Positions 37,321-46,670 of a DNA stretch of 64,000 nt are shown one piece after another. The notes under the pieces are model-generated. The model was not told the DNA's origin. It was given only the letters and a program-made list of their open reading frames with translations, and searched no databases. A program made the position numbers and the translations under genes. This stretch comes from Puniceicoccales bacterium (lineage in GTDB: Bacteria > Verrucomicrobiota > Verrucomicrobiia > Opitutales > UBA9783), in assembly GCA_031278975.1 (NCBI GenBank), contig JAITJL010000017.1, positions 1 through 64,000 on the forward strand, in the 5' to 3' direction. Every line of letters starts with the position of its first letter. Positions within the stretch are counted from its first letter, which is position 1.

Positions 37321-37857
37321 CTACGGTAGCCATTTCTCAAAGCTCCAAGCAATGCATACGATGCATGTTCCACACAGGGCACACCAAACGTGTCTTTGCA
37401 CAAAACCTATTTGACAAAAAAGAACAAAAACTCCTAGGAGATACATTCCTAGGATGAGTAAGCAGTTGAAGTGCTGTTTAACGATTTTTCTAAAGATAAA
37501 GTTAAACAGCACGACGGATATTACAGCGCACAGGACAGCACCCATAACGTCCACAATATGATGAATGTTCCCAGATGCACAATTTTGTTTCTGTAAAAAT
37601 AAGATAAGCCCTAGATAAAAAATAGCGGCAAAATGCATGTGGCCGCTTGGAAATCCAAAACCGCGTGCAGGACACGTGGGTGGCAAGTCGACTTTAAAAA
37701 CATTTTTTAAAATAACGTTATACGTCATTGTAAAAAACACAAGGAGCAAACACTATCCAAAACGTTTTCGATCTACGACCAAGAATCCAATTGTAGCAAT
37801 TACAAAAGTCCCCAAAACATCTAAATGTTTTAAAATGTTCAAACGCAATGTGTCCAT
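37321..37857 (-). pseudogene. PAP2-type membrane phosphatase gene interrupted by an in-frame TAG
   Basis: The frame from ATG 37857 encodes 34 residues, then TAG at 37753-37755, then continues in the same frame for another 143 residues to 37321. The latter part has five or so hydrophobic segments and the PSGH motif of PAP2 phosphatases (ARGFGFPSGHMHF). The third PAP2 motif (SR then H) is degenerate (QRH). The first 34 residues match an N-terminal membrane helix. A TTG at 37749 could start the shorter form. Either the gene is inactivated or translation restarts. Confidence 0.6.
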
Positions 37858-38097
37858 AAAATAGATATTAAAAAATTTTTCACATAAGATGACAATGGTT
37901 ATCCGGCTATAACCTAAAAGTTTTAATATTTTTAATGCTACCTGATGGGTTATCGTAAGCGGTTACATCATTTATCCAATTATACAATGATTACTATTTT
38001 CAGCTCAGAGATTTATACGTAGGAAGTTTTCAAAAATCGTAGACTCCCCTGCCCTACTTTTTACTTACTCGTTTGTTTATCGGATCTTTGCGTGGCT
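37858..38097. other. Intergenic region between the PAP2 and histidine-kinase genes
   Basis: No gene or RNA was recognised in this 240-base stretch, which lies upstream of the PAP2 gene and downstream of the histidine kinase. A small hairpin with arms GGTTAT and ATAACC is near 37897-37914. Confidence 0.35.
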
Positions 38098-40395
38098 TTA
38101 AAGAATATGTTTTTGCACGTGCTCCAGCAGTTTGCGAGGATGCAGAGGTTTGGTTAGCAACTCATTCATACCTATGGAAAGACATTGGGCACGCGTTTCC
38201 TTTAAAGCGTACGCTGTAAAACCTATAATAGGCAAACCACTTTTTTCAAGTCCACATTCACCAGCGCGAATGCGCTGCGTTGTTTCATATCCATCCATCT
38301 CTGGCATGTTAACATCCATCAAAATAAGACTTACTTGATTTTTTTGCAACCACCCTAAACAACGGTACCCATTGTCAACGACATATACATGGTACCCACT
38401 TTTTTCTAAAATTGCTTTTGCAACTTTTTGATTATCTTCATTGTCTTCAACCAACAAAATAACTTTCCCTGTCGTTACAACGCTGAGCGTCTCTAGAGGT
38501 TTTTCCACAGGTGTACGAGGTAATTTCTCCATTTTTAGCAATAGCGTTAAATAAAATGTCGAACCTCTTTGCGGCTTACTGTACACGTGAATACTGCCTC
38601 CCATCAATTCAACAAGCGATTGGGTAATGGACAATCCAAGCCCTGTGCCTCCTTGATTTTGAAAAGGTATTTGCTCAAAAGCTCTAAAGATTTTTTGCTG
38701 GTCTTTAAAATCAATTCCTATGCCGCTATCTTTAACCGAAATGAATAATTGGTATAAATTTTTTTTATAAACTCTTCCCGTCAGCCTTATTTGAACACCT
38801 CCTTGCGGTGTAAATTTAATGGCATTACTCAACAAATTCATTAATATTTGCCTTAGCCGCTTAGGATCTCCAACAAAATAATTTGGCAATTGGGGATGTT
38901 GCCAAACCTGCAAGTGCAAGTCTTTTTTCACTAAAATCGGCTGAAAAAGATCTAACACTTCGCGTAAACATTCGTTAAGATCAAAAAAAGTAAGTTCCAA
39001 TGTTAATTTATCGGCTTCAATTTTCGAAAAATCAAGAATTTGACTAATTAACTCTAAAAGTAGTTGCGTGCTTGAATAGATACTTTTTACGTAATCCTTC
39101 TGCTCGTTTGTCAATTCAGTTTCGTTTAACAAATAAGCGTAACCTAAAATACCGTTAATGGGCGTTCTTATTTCGTGACTCATCGTAGCCAAAAATGTGG
39201 ACTTTGCTTGCGTTGATTGCAAGGCCGCATCGCGCGCCTTAGACAACTCTTCCGCGTAAAGTTTTAATTGTTCTTCATATTTTTTCCGCTCGGAGATATC
39301 GATTAAACAGCAGATATAGCCTTCAAAATACCCATCCGATAAAATTCTCGGTGTACAATGACTCCACATCCAACGATAATTGGATTTATGTCCTCTCAAT
39401 CGGCATTCCATCGCAAAAGTTTCATGATGCAATTGGGCATTCAAAAAGGCTTTTTTATATTCCATAGCTACTTCCGGATGAAAATAATTAAGCCAGGACC
39501 AATCGGTGTATTTTAAACGCGTTTGTCCCGTAAATTCTGCCCACTTTTTACTGAAATAGAAACAAGAATTATCTTCGTTGCTTGTCCACAACAAAACGGG
39601 GGCCATATTGGTCAACTGCTGAAATAAATTTTCACTCTTTTCTTGCGTTCGAATCATCTCATTGAGTGTTTGAGCTAGCATCCCAATTTCGTCTTTGCAC
39701 AATTCGGGTACGAGAGCTTTTGAATCTCCCAATTTCCGTCGATGCATCTGCTTAGTAATAATACTCAAAGGCTTTAAAATCAGTTGATTGATCTGAAACA
39801 TGCAGCAAAAAACGATTATAAAAGTAATCAGCAGCGAAATGCTGACTATTTTCATACTTTGCTTCAAAAATTCCTTTTGCCAGTGGTGCGTATGCAACTG
39901 TATTACAATGTATGCAGGCATATAATTTGTTCGATCGTCATACTGAACCAAATAAACTCCCAGTGCATAATTAAACACATGCCTTTCGGGAAAAAAATCG
40001 TAGCATTCTAAATTGTTTGGGAATTCAGGCACGCGAATACCGATTGGTAGAAGGTAGTGTTGCCAAGGTTTTCCAATGAGCGTCTTTTTGTTGCAGGCCA
40101 AAATTTTTAGTGGATTTTCTGAAAGAACTGCTAAAAAATTAACGTGAGGTTCACTACCCAAAGCGTAAATAAAACGCTGTAACTCATATGGATAATGCAC
40201 CAACTGTGTACACATACCTAAAAAGTGGCCGATTTGTTGCGACCGTGCCAATGCGTGTCCGTTAAGATGTTTTTGATATGTGTATCTCGAAAAAAAAACA
40301 ATTACGCTTGAACACATGACAAGTATGCACAAAAGAGGAAACAAAAACTTTAATTTAAGTGTCCTTTTAACCCGGTGGAAAATTTTTACATTCAT
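38098..40395 (-). CDS. Hybrid sensor histidine kinase
   Basis: Membrane-bound two-component sensor of 765 residues. A first helix is at about 14-34, a periplasmic loop at 40-175, and a second helix at 180-200, followed by a HAMP-like linker and a PAS domain (about 265-375). The histidine-kinase core has phosphoacceptor H407 (MSHEIRTPING) and ATP-binding boxes N-D-G near 524-589. The C terminus is a receiver with phosphoacceptor D694. Its start overlaps the stop of the binding-protein gene by one base, so the two are made together. Confidence 0.93.
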   Translation of the reverse strand: MNVKIFHRVKRTLKLKFLFPLLCILVMCSSVIVFFSRYTYQKHLNGHALARSQQIGHFLGMCTQLVHYPYELQRFIYALGSEPHVNFLAVLSENPLKILACNKKTLIGKPWQHYLLPIGIRVPEFPNNLECYDFFPERHVFNYALGVYLVQYDDRTNYMPAYIVIQLHTHHWQKEFLKQSMKIVSISLLITFIIVFCCMFQINQLILKPLSIITKQMHRRKLGDSKALVPELCKDEIGMLAQTLNEMIRTQEKSENLFQQLTNMAPVLLWTSNEDNSCFYFSKKWAEFTGQTRLKYTDWSWLNYFHPEVAMEYKKAFLNAQLHHETFAMECRLRGHKSNYRWMWSHCTPRILSDGYFEGYICCLIDISERKKYEEQLKLYAEELSKARDAALQSTQAKSTFLATMSHEIRTPINGILGYAYLLNETELTNEQKDYVKSIYSSTQLLLELISQILDFSKIEADKLTLELTFFDLNECLREVLDLFQPILVKKDLHLQVWQHPQLPNYFVGDPKRLRQILMNLLSNAIKFTPQGGVQIRLTGRVYKKNLYQLFISVKDSGIGIDFKDQQKIFRAFEQIPFQNQGGTGLGLSITQSLVELMGGSIHVYSKPQRGSTFYLTLLLKMEKLPRTPVEKPLETLSVVTTGKVILLVEDNEDNQKVAKAILEKSGYHVYVVDNGYRCLGWLQKNQVSLILMDVNMPEMDGYETTQRIRAGECGLEKSGLPIIGFTAYALKETRAQCLSIGMNELLTKPLHPRKLLEHVQKHIL

Positions 40396-41405
40396 TATTT
40401 GTGCTGTAATGCCTCATATAGAAATGTTTTGTCAAAAACTTCATCGAAGTTTATGTCTTTTACCGACAAGTTATTATTGGCAAGAAATTCTGAATTAATC
40501 GTTTCTATTATACCTGTAAGATATTTATTAAATGTAAATAATTTAACTTGCTCTTCTAATTTCAGTGGAACGACTGCATTAAATATTTTTTCAGATTTAT
40601 TTCTAGAAACAGATAAATGGTGACTTAGGTACGTATTTCCAAGTTCCGGATTACTTTTGTACAAATCCAATAAATTATCCCAATTGGCAATAAATTTCTG
40701 AAAACCTTTCGCATGTTTTTGTAAAATATTTTGATTCATCACCAAAACATTGAGTTTCATTTCTTTGGGCCAATGCGTAGTAGAATAAATGGAATGATAA
40801 TGAGTAGAATTTTTCATTAAATGTACACTATAAGGAGGATAAGCTATAACACCTTGTACTTTTTGTTTTTGAATGAACGTTTCAAAAGCTGTTGGATCTA
40901 CAAAACGCAGTTTTACGTCACGCATGGACAATGCGACCGATTTTAAAGCTTTTAATAAAACAAAACCACCAAAAGAATTAATTTCCCCACCAATACATTT
41001 ACCTCGAATATCAATCATACTTTTTATGCTTTTGTCGACCAATACGTGGCATGCGGCTTCTGGTGTGGCATAAGAAGGAATAAGAATAATTTTGGGTGTA
41101 AGCACTTTATTTCTTTGTTGAATCAACATAACATCAATCAAATTACAAATCATGCCGTGAATTTGTCCCCATTCAAAAGCCTGTTGTACATCACTGAAGG
41201 AACCAAATTCAATGAGCTGAACACGCAATCCAGCGCGTTTAAAAAACTTTGCCTTTTTTGCTAAAATAAAATATTCAAAACCCGAAGAAGCATTCAAACC
41301 AAGGCGTATTGTAGGAATGCATCGAACTCCACAGATGCATCCGTATACAATACATACCAATACGATCAAAAAAACTAATACACCCAACCCTGCCTTATGC
41401 TTCAC
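40395..41405 (-). CDS. SsuA/THI5-like substrate-binding protein
   Basis: Periplasmic-type binding protein of the nitrate/sulfonate/THI5 group, with the N-terminal fold about 35-130 and second domain 140-270. It begins with a hydrophobic stretch ending in CIVYGC, so it may be a lipoprotein or membrane-anchored. I choose GTG 41405; a TTG at 41441 is in frame. It is coupled to the histidine kinase rather than to an ABC transporter. A matching ATPase and permease without a binding protein lie at 51.1-52.7 kb. Ligand unknown. Confidence 0.75.
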   Translation of the reverse strand: MKHKAGLGVLVFLIVLVCIVYGCICGVRCIPTIRLGLNASSGFEYFILAKKAKFFKRAGLRVQLIEFGSFSDVQQAFEWGQIHGMICNLIDVMLIQQRNKVLTPKIILIPSYATPEAACHVLVDKSIKSMIDIRGKCIGGEINSFGGFVLLKALKSVALSMRDVKLRFVDPTAFETFIQKQKVQGVIAYPPYSVHLMKNSTHYHSIYSTTHWPKEMKLNVLVMNQNILQKHAKGFQKFIANWDNLLDLYKSNPELGNTYLSHHLSVSRNKSEKIFNAVVPLKLEEQVKLFTFNKYLTGIIETINSEFLANNNLSVKDINFDEVFDKTFLYEALQHK

Positions 41406-41529
41406 AGACTGTAATTTAATTGGTATTACCGGTGTGAGCAAGCCAATTTTACACTTGGAATACGTTGGTATGCATAAAAAATTACTTTTAAGGTTTACTC
41501 TTATTCAATTTTATTTCAAAACCATTGTC

Positions 41530-42252
41530 ATGTCTGTTATTGCTCCAAAACTAAACTGGTGTATAGTGCGTTTAGGGAATGATTATAATTGGTGGGTTAA
41601 AGAAATTAGCGACCCCATTCATTGGGATTTGGATGGGCTTAGCATTTTAGACCCTAAGCAAGTTATCTACATACTTGATTTGATGGATACATTGAAAGAC
41701 TACGGCTTGGACACCGACATTTTAGATCGTGCATTCTTCAAATTCAGAATTGATAAGCGTCTCAAAGAAAATTTAGTCCGCCTAACGCGTGTGGAAGAAA
41801 ATTTGATCGATTCGGATGAACCTCTTTTCGCATTACCCAATTCTATTGATGAAGAAAAAGGTCCTTACGCGGATCTCATCGATCATGTGACTCGCCTACG
41901 CGTTAGGTTACTCAATGACAGCATCGACTTTAAACAGAATATCTTACCCGATGAAATCGTAGATGATTTAAATGAACAATATCAGCAAGAATTTTTTGAA
42001 GGATCTGCCATTCACTGTTACCGTGAATTATCGGATATATTAGAATATATCCCCGCAGGATTCGAGTTAGATCGAGAAGAAATTCACGAAAATACGGATA
42101 AAGCCGAAGATCTTCTCTATAAAGATTTAGACGTAGACATTGAAGAAGATACCAACGATAAGGAAGAAGTATTGGAGCAAGATGAGACGATGCGTTGGGA
42201 GGGTGACGATGAAAATAATTCGACCGTTGGTAATCACAAAAAGAAAACATAA
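41530..42252 (+). CDS. Conserved-looking acidic hypothetical protein
   Basis: The start is ATG 41530 (MSVIAPKLNWCIVRLG); the frame is open further upstream to 41317, but that part overlaps the divergent binding-protein gene. The 240 residues have a compact N terminus rich in aromatic residues and a very acidic C-terminal tail (Asp/Glu runs from about 200). No signal peptide or membrane segment is seen. I do not recognise the family. It precedes tRNA-Cys and DUF2062 in the same direction. Confidence 0.6.
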   Translation: MSVIAPKLNWCIVRLGNDYNWWVKEISDPIHWDLDGLSILDPKQVIYILDLMDTLKDYGLDTDILDRAFFKFRIDKRLKENLVRLTRVEENLIDSDEPLFALPNSIDEEKGPYADLIDHVTRLRVRLLNDSIDFKQNILPDEIVDDLNEQYQQEFFEGSAIHCYRELSDILEYIPAGFELDREEIHENTDKAEDLLYKDLDVDIEEDTNDKEEVLEQDETMRWEGDDENNSTVGNHKKKT

Positions 42253-42279
42253 TTTTTAACAAGGAGTTACAACAAAAGC

Positions 42280-42309
42280 TTGCCTTATTTTAACTCTATT
42301 CTCTAATAA
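42280..42309 (+). promoter_or_regulatory. Candidate promoter of tRNA-Cys
   Basis: TTGCCT at 42280-42285 and TAATAA at 42304-42309 are 18 bases apart, and the tRNA starts 10 bases after the -10 box. The match is moderate. Confidence 0.4.
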
Positions 42310-42319
42310 AATCTTTTGT

Positions 42320-42394
42320 GGCACGGTAGCCAAGTGGTAAGGCAGGAGTCTGCAAAACTCTTATACGTCGGTTCAATTCCGACCCGTGCCTCCA
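42320..42394 (+). tRNA. tRNA-Cys (anticodon GCA)
   Basis: A full cloverleaf with acceptor GGCACGG pairing with CCGTGCC, anticodon GCA, T-loop GGTTCAATTCC and discriminator U73. The 3' CCA is encoded at 42392-42394. It ends 7 bases before the DUF2062 start codon, so the tRNA and that mRNA may share a primary transcript. Confidence 0.97.
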
Positions 42395-42401
42395 TGATGT
42401 T

Positions 42402-43058
42402 ATGGATTTACACGAACAAGAATGGCAAGCCATTAGGCAAAATCGTCTCAACCGAGCAAAAAAGTGGTTACGTTATTTGCCTAAGCGTTCTACTTTTGCG
42501 CGGTATAAATTTTTGAGATGGTTTGGCGATGGCTTACTAAAACGACGTTACTTATGGTCATTTAAATATGAAGCTGTAAGACCTGCACTCTATGCGGGGT
42601 GGATTTTAACACTACTCCCCGTTATGGGAGCTCAGACACTCATAGCAAGCATACTGGCGGTCATTTTTAGAGCGAATATTATGATCTTAGTCGCATTACA
42701 AATGATTTCAAATCCTTTGACGGTAGGCCTATTGTGGCCTTTTGAGTATAAAGTTGGAGAAAAGTTCTTAAAACTTCTCGATGGCAGCAATCAATTGGGA
42801 TTGAATGTTACAGCGCGAGAAATTCTTGGTCACGGATCCATAGGATATAAAGGTGCTTGTTTCTTAAAAATAACGTTGGCAATTGTCATAGGTGCTATTA
42901 TTTTAGGCTACATTTGCGGTGCCATTTCCTGCTACTTGTATAAGTATTTTACACAGCGTAACGCAATTACTTACCAACAATTTTTATTGTCGAAAGAAAG
43001 AGAAGCTTCCAAAAATCAAAAACACCCTCAATCTTTGCATTCTAATTCTAAAAAGTAA
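42402..43058 (+). CDS. DUF2062 membrane protein
   Basis: Small inner-membrane protein of the DUF2062 family, whose role is not established. The domain covers about residues 60-200, with hydrophobic segments near 62-82, 88-105 and 160-185 and the recognisable QMISNPLTVGLLWPFEY. The basic N terminus and lysine-rich C terminus flank it. ATG 42402 is the only sensible start. It is directly downstream of tRNA-Cys. Confidence 0.8.
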   Translation: MDLHEQEWQAIRQNRLNRAKKWLRYLPKRSTFARYKFLRWFGDGLLKRRYLWSFKYEAVRPALYAGWILTLLPVMGAQTLIASILAVIFRANIMILVALQMISNPLTVGLLWPFEYKVGEKFLKLLDGSNQLGLNVTAREILGHGSIGYKGACFLKITLAIVIGAIILGYICGAISCYLYKYFTQRNAITYQQFLLSKEREASKNQKHPQSLHSNSKK

Positions 43059-43185
43059 TAAAACGTGCAGGCACCTATGTCATTATATTTTATACGCGTT
43101 AATTCTTTGTACGTTTGATAAACCTACCCTGTATTCGGCAATAAATACGAAAATTTAAGACGACCGTATACGCTGTTATTTTGAT

Positions 43186-43977
43186 CTAAAGCGTGGGAAT
43201 GGATTGCAATAATTTTTGAGTGTAAGGATGTTTGGGTGCAACGTATAAATCCTGTGCAAGTGCTTGCTCTACAATACGCCCCTGTTGCATGACGGCCACA
43301 ACATCGCTCATGTGTTCCACAATGGCTAAATCGTGCGCTATAAAAAGGTATGTTAATCCAAATGCTTTTTGCAAATCCGTCAGTAAGTTAACAATTTGCG
43401 CTTGAACAGAGACATCCAATGCACTTACAGGCTCATCGCAAATAAGCAATTCGGGTTCTACCGCTAAAGCTCTCGCGATCCCGATGCGTTGACGCTGCCC
43501 ACCGCTGAATTCATGCGGATAACGATTTAAACTCGTATGAGGCAATCCAACTTGGTCTAATAATTCCAAGATCCTCGAACGCTTTTGTTGACGATTCCAA
43601 GATTTAAAATGGATATCTAAAGGTTCCATTAGAATAGAGGCCACATGCATCCGTGGATTTAAGGAATTAAACGGATCTTGAAATATCATTTGAATTTTTT
43701 TACGATAGGGGAAAAACTCGAGGTTCGTTTTACTCGAAATGCAGGTTCCATTAAAAAAAATTTCTCCCGAACACGCGGTTACCAATCGAACAATTGCTTT
43801 GCCTACCGTTGATTTTCCACTGCCGCTTTCTCCTACCAAACCTAAAGTGCAACCTTGCTCTAACCTCAATGAAACTCCATCGACAGCTTTTATAACACGC
43901 TTAATTTTTCTAAAAAAACCTGTCGTATTCACGTAATAAACGCAAAGGTCCTTTATTTCTAACATACAAGGGCACAT
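43186..43977 (-). CDS. Orphan oligopeptide/dipeptide-type ABC ATPase (OppF/DppF-like)
   Basis: ATP-binding subunit of the peptide/nickel ABC importer group. Walker A is GESGSGKST, the signature is FSGGQRQR, Walker B is LLICDEPVSALD, and the switch histidine is in FIAHDLA. It has 263 residues, with possible starts at ATG 43977 or 43965. No permease or binding-protein gene is adjacent. Its C terminus lacks the longer OppF extension, so the partner might be a peptide importer encoded elsewhere. Confidence 0.85.
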   Translation of the reverse strand: MCPCMLEIKDLCVYYVNTTGFFRKIKRVIKAVDGVSLRLEQGCTLGLVGESGSGKSTVGKAIVRLVTACSGEIFFNGTCISSKTNLEFFPYRKKIQMIFQDPFNSLNPRMHVASILMEPLDIHFKSWNRQQKRSRILELLDQVGLPHTSLNRYPHEFSGGQRQRIGIARALAVEPELLICDEPVSALDVSVQAQIVNLLTDLQKAFGLTYLFIAHDLAIVEHMSDVVAVMQQGRIVEQALAQDLYVAPKHPYTQKLLQSIPTL

Positions 43978-44106
43978 TTTGATTTTACACTAATAGAACT
44001 TGCTCGTTTGTCAATATGAACCCTCCGTTCACGTTAACGCTTGAAAAAAATACATTTTTGGCTTCAAAAACTTTGTTTTTATATTAATTTAATAACCCTT
44101 TAAGGG

Positions 44107-45345
44107 ATGAAATTGTCAGAACGCATTGTAATTACGGGTATTGGACTTACGGCCCCCAACGGAAATTCATTGGCTGAGTTTAGGAAACATCTGTTGGAAG
44201 GTTATGCGCGTATACAAAAAATAGACATGCGTTACATGGGAATTGTTCTGGCAGGCGTATGCACATTTAATGCCTTAGAATATCAGTCCAAAAAAGAAGT
44301 ACGCGTAGGCACGCGGGCCGGTAGCATAGGTATTTACTGTGCCCACAAAGCAATCGAATCCAGCGGTCTCAATTGGCATTTTGTGGATAAAAGTCGTGTT
44401 GGCGTTTACATAGGTATCACGGAGCACGGCAATGTGGAAACGGAAAATGAAGTATACCAAATTTCTAAATTCGGATACGATACACGCTTCTGGAGTCACC
44501 ATCATAACCCAAGAACCGTTGCCAACAATCCTGCCGGAGAAATCACCATCAATTTGGGGATTACGGGCCCCCATTACACTTTGGGAGGCGCTTGCGCAGG
44601 AGGCAACATTGGTCTTATCCAAGGTGTTCAAATGCTGCGTTTGGGTGAAGTGGACACGGCTCTTGTCGGCGGTGTTAGCGAAAGCATTCACACATTTGGC
44701 ATATTTGCCGGATTTAAAGCTCAAGGCGCCTTAGCTTTTCACGAAGATCCCAATAAAGCGAGCCGACCTTTTGATAAACATCGCAATGGCATTGTCATCA
44801 GTGAAGGGGGGTGCATGTTTGTTTTAGAACGTCTAGAGGCAGCTTTGACAAGAAAAGCAAAAATTTTTGGGGAAGTCGTAGGATACGGTATTAATTCCGA
44901 CGCGCAAAATACGGTACTCCCTTGCAGTGAGCAACAAGCAACTTGCATACAACTTGCTTTAAAAAAAGCGAAGATGCAGGCGGCCGACATTGACATTGTA
45001 AACACGCACGCAACCGCCACAATTTCCGGCGATATTCGGGAATGCGAAGCCCTAAACAGTGTATTTAAACGAGCCCCCCATACCCATTTTAACAACACGA
45101 AAAGTTTTATTGGGCACGCAATGGGTGCAGCGGGTTCTTTAGAATTAGCCGGCAATTTGCCTGCATTCGAGGATCGTTACGTCCATCCAACGATTAATGT
45201 TGACGAATTAGATCCTGCATGCAAGCTTAATAATTTAGTGATTAATCACCCAAAGCATTTACCTCAAATACGGACGATATTGAATACTTCATTCGGTATG
45301 TTAGGCATTAATTCTGTGGTAATTGTTCGACGGTACGACGCTTAA
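44107..45345 (+). CDS. Second FabF-like beta-ketoacyl synthase
   Basis: Condensing enzyme distinct from FabF at 3.6 kb. The catalytic set is C163 (GGACAGGN), H301 (NTHATATIS), K332 and H337 (SFIGHAMGAAG). At 412 residues it is complete. Seven bases after it comes its own ACP, so it probably elongates an acyl chain on that carrier in a specialised pathway. A CCCTT-T-AAGGG dyad (44096-44106) lies immediately before the ATG. Product unknown. A phytoene-desaturase-like enzyme is at 57.3 kb, but not linked. Confidence 0.85.
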   Translation: MKLSERIVITGIGLTAPNGNSLAEFRKHLLEGYARIQKIDMRYMGIVLAGVCTFNALEYQSKKEVRVGTRAGSIGIYCAHKAIESSGLNWHFVDKSRVGVYIGITEHGNVETENEVYQISKFGYDTRFWSHHHNPRTVANNPAGEITINLGITGPHYTLGGACAGGNIGLIQGVQMLRLGEVDTALVGGVSESIHTFGIFAGFKAQGALAFHEDPNKASRPFDKHRNGIVISEGGCMFVLERLEAALTRKAKIFGEVVGYGINSDAQNTVLPCSEQQATCIQLALKKAKMQAADIDIVNTHATATISGDIRECEALNSVFKRAPHTHFNNTKSFIGHAMGAAGSLELAGNLPAFEDRYVHPTINVDELDPACKLNNLVINHPKHLPQIRTILNTSFGMLGINSVVIVRRYDA

Positions 45346-45351
45346 CGTTTT

Positions 45352-45615
45352 ATGACTATCATGGACAAAAAAGACATACGGAAAGTAGTGATTGATATTA
45401 TTGCAGAAATTGCTCCTGATGAAGATCTGAGTAATTTAAAAGATGATGTACGCTTACGCGATCAATTGGAATTGGATTCTATGGATTTTTTAGATATCGT
45501 GATGGAATTGCGCAAGCAGTACGGTATTGAGATTCCAGAAAACGATTACGGGCATTTAGAATCACTGCAAAGTTGCGTAGATTACTTAACACCTAAATTT
45601 CAAGACAAGAAGTAA
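45352..45615 (+). CDS. Second acyl carrier protein
   Basis: ACP-fold protein of 87 residues with phosphopantetheine site S43 in the LDSMD motif, and an acidic helix-rich fold. It differs from the acpP at 4.8 kb in sequence and partner. It follows the second beta-ketoacyl synthase by 7 bases and is probably its dedicated carrier. AcpS at 24.1 kb is a candidate activator. Confidence 0.9.
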   Translation: MTIMDKKDIRKVVIDIIAEIAPDEDLSNLKDDVRLRDQLELDSMDFLDIVMELRKQYGIEIPENDYGHLESLQSCVDYLTPKFQDKK

Positions 45616-45703
45616 AATTTTTTAACAATCCTTATAAAAATAATATATTTTTGGCCGTGAGGTATGTTGCGTGTTGTTTATATAAGGCAGCTCTTGCAAC
45701 GTA

Positions 45704-46582
45704 ATGATTCATGAAATTCAAGTAAAATCGGCACTTCATTACCACAAAAGAGCATTTGCTACACATTGGGATCTCAATTGTTACCGTGGGTGTGGACATC
45801 ATTGCGTTTACTGTTTTGCTCAATATTCACACAAGTATTTAGAATCCAAAAATTTTTTTGACGATATTTGGGTAAAAACCAACATTGCTAAAGTCTTAGA
45901 AAAAGATTTTTCCAAAAAAAGTTGGTGTGGAGCTTGCGTCAATGTTTGTGGTGTTACCGATGGGTATCAACCGATTGAACAAAAATTTCAACTGATGCCA
46001 TCCATTATTCAATGCTTTATAGAACATCGAAACCCATTAGCCATTACAACCAAATCTCATTGGGTTGTTCGCGATCTTCCATTACTAACACAATTAAACA
46101 AAGTCGCATACGTTGTATTACGCATGTCTATTTCCACGACCGATGAAAATTTGCGAGAAAAATTGGAACCCTATGCCTCCAAGATACACGACCGTTTTGA
46201 AGCATTGAAACGATTTGCAGCAGCAGGGCTCGATACGGGAATTCTTCTCATGCCCATCATCCCATACATCAATGATTCTTTTGAAAATTTGGAAAGCATA
46301 TTCAAAGAAGCAAAATCGTGCGGCGTTAAAGAAATCGTTGCCGACATTTTACATTTAAGAGGGTATACGCGACAAAATTTTTTGGGTCACGTGCAAAAAT
46401 TATTCCCCCAACATACGAATCGTATACGTTCGTTGTACGAGGGAAGTTATGCGGATAAAATTTATTCCAAAGCATTGCACCAGAAAATCGCCAGCCTTAG
46501 AAGTAAATATAAATTTAACGCACCGCTCCCCAACACGGTCCACATGACTCAACGCTCGAAACAATTGGAACTGTTTTCATAG
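45704..46582 (+). CDS. SPL/Rv2578c-type radical SAM protein
   Basis: Radical SAM domain with the cluster motif C-x3-C-x2-C in RGCGHHCVYCFA, near residue 35. The family groups with spore photoproduct lyase-like proteins of unknown function; a true lyase role is not shown, as this subgroup is found in non-spore-formers. It also has extra cysteines (WCGACVNVCG) that could hold a second metal site. It has 292 residues. It follows the second KAS/ACP pair by 88 bases, and a joint pathway is possible but unproven. Confidence 0.8.
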   Translation: MIHEIQVKSALHYHKRAFATHWDLNCYRGCGHHCVYCFAQYSHKYLESKNFFDDIWVKTNIAKVLEKDFSKKSWCGACVNVCGVTDGYQPIEQKFQLMPSIIQCFIEHRNPLAITTKSHWVVRDLPLLTQLNKVAYVVLRMSISTTDENLREKLEPYASKIHDRFEALKRFAAAGLDTGILLMPIIPYINDSFENLESIFKEAKSCGVKEIVADILHLRGYTRQNFLGHVQKLFPQHTNRIRSLYEGSYADKIYSKALHQKIASLRSKYKFNAPLPNTVHMTQRSKQLELFS

Positions 46583-46670
46583 CGCATAAATCTTTTGTGA
46601 GATGTAATTTTATGGGATATATCCCTGTAATTTTGACAAGGGATTAACGCCATCGGCTGCTCGATAAACG

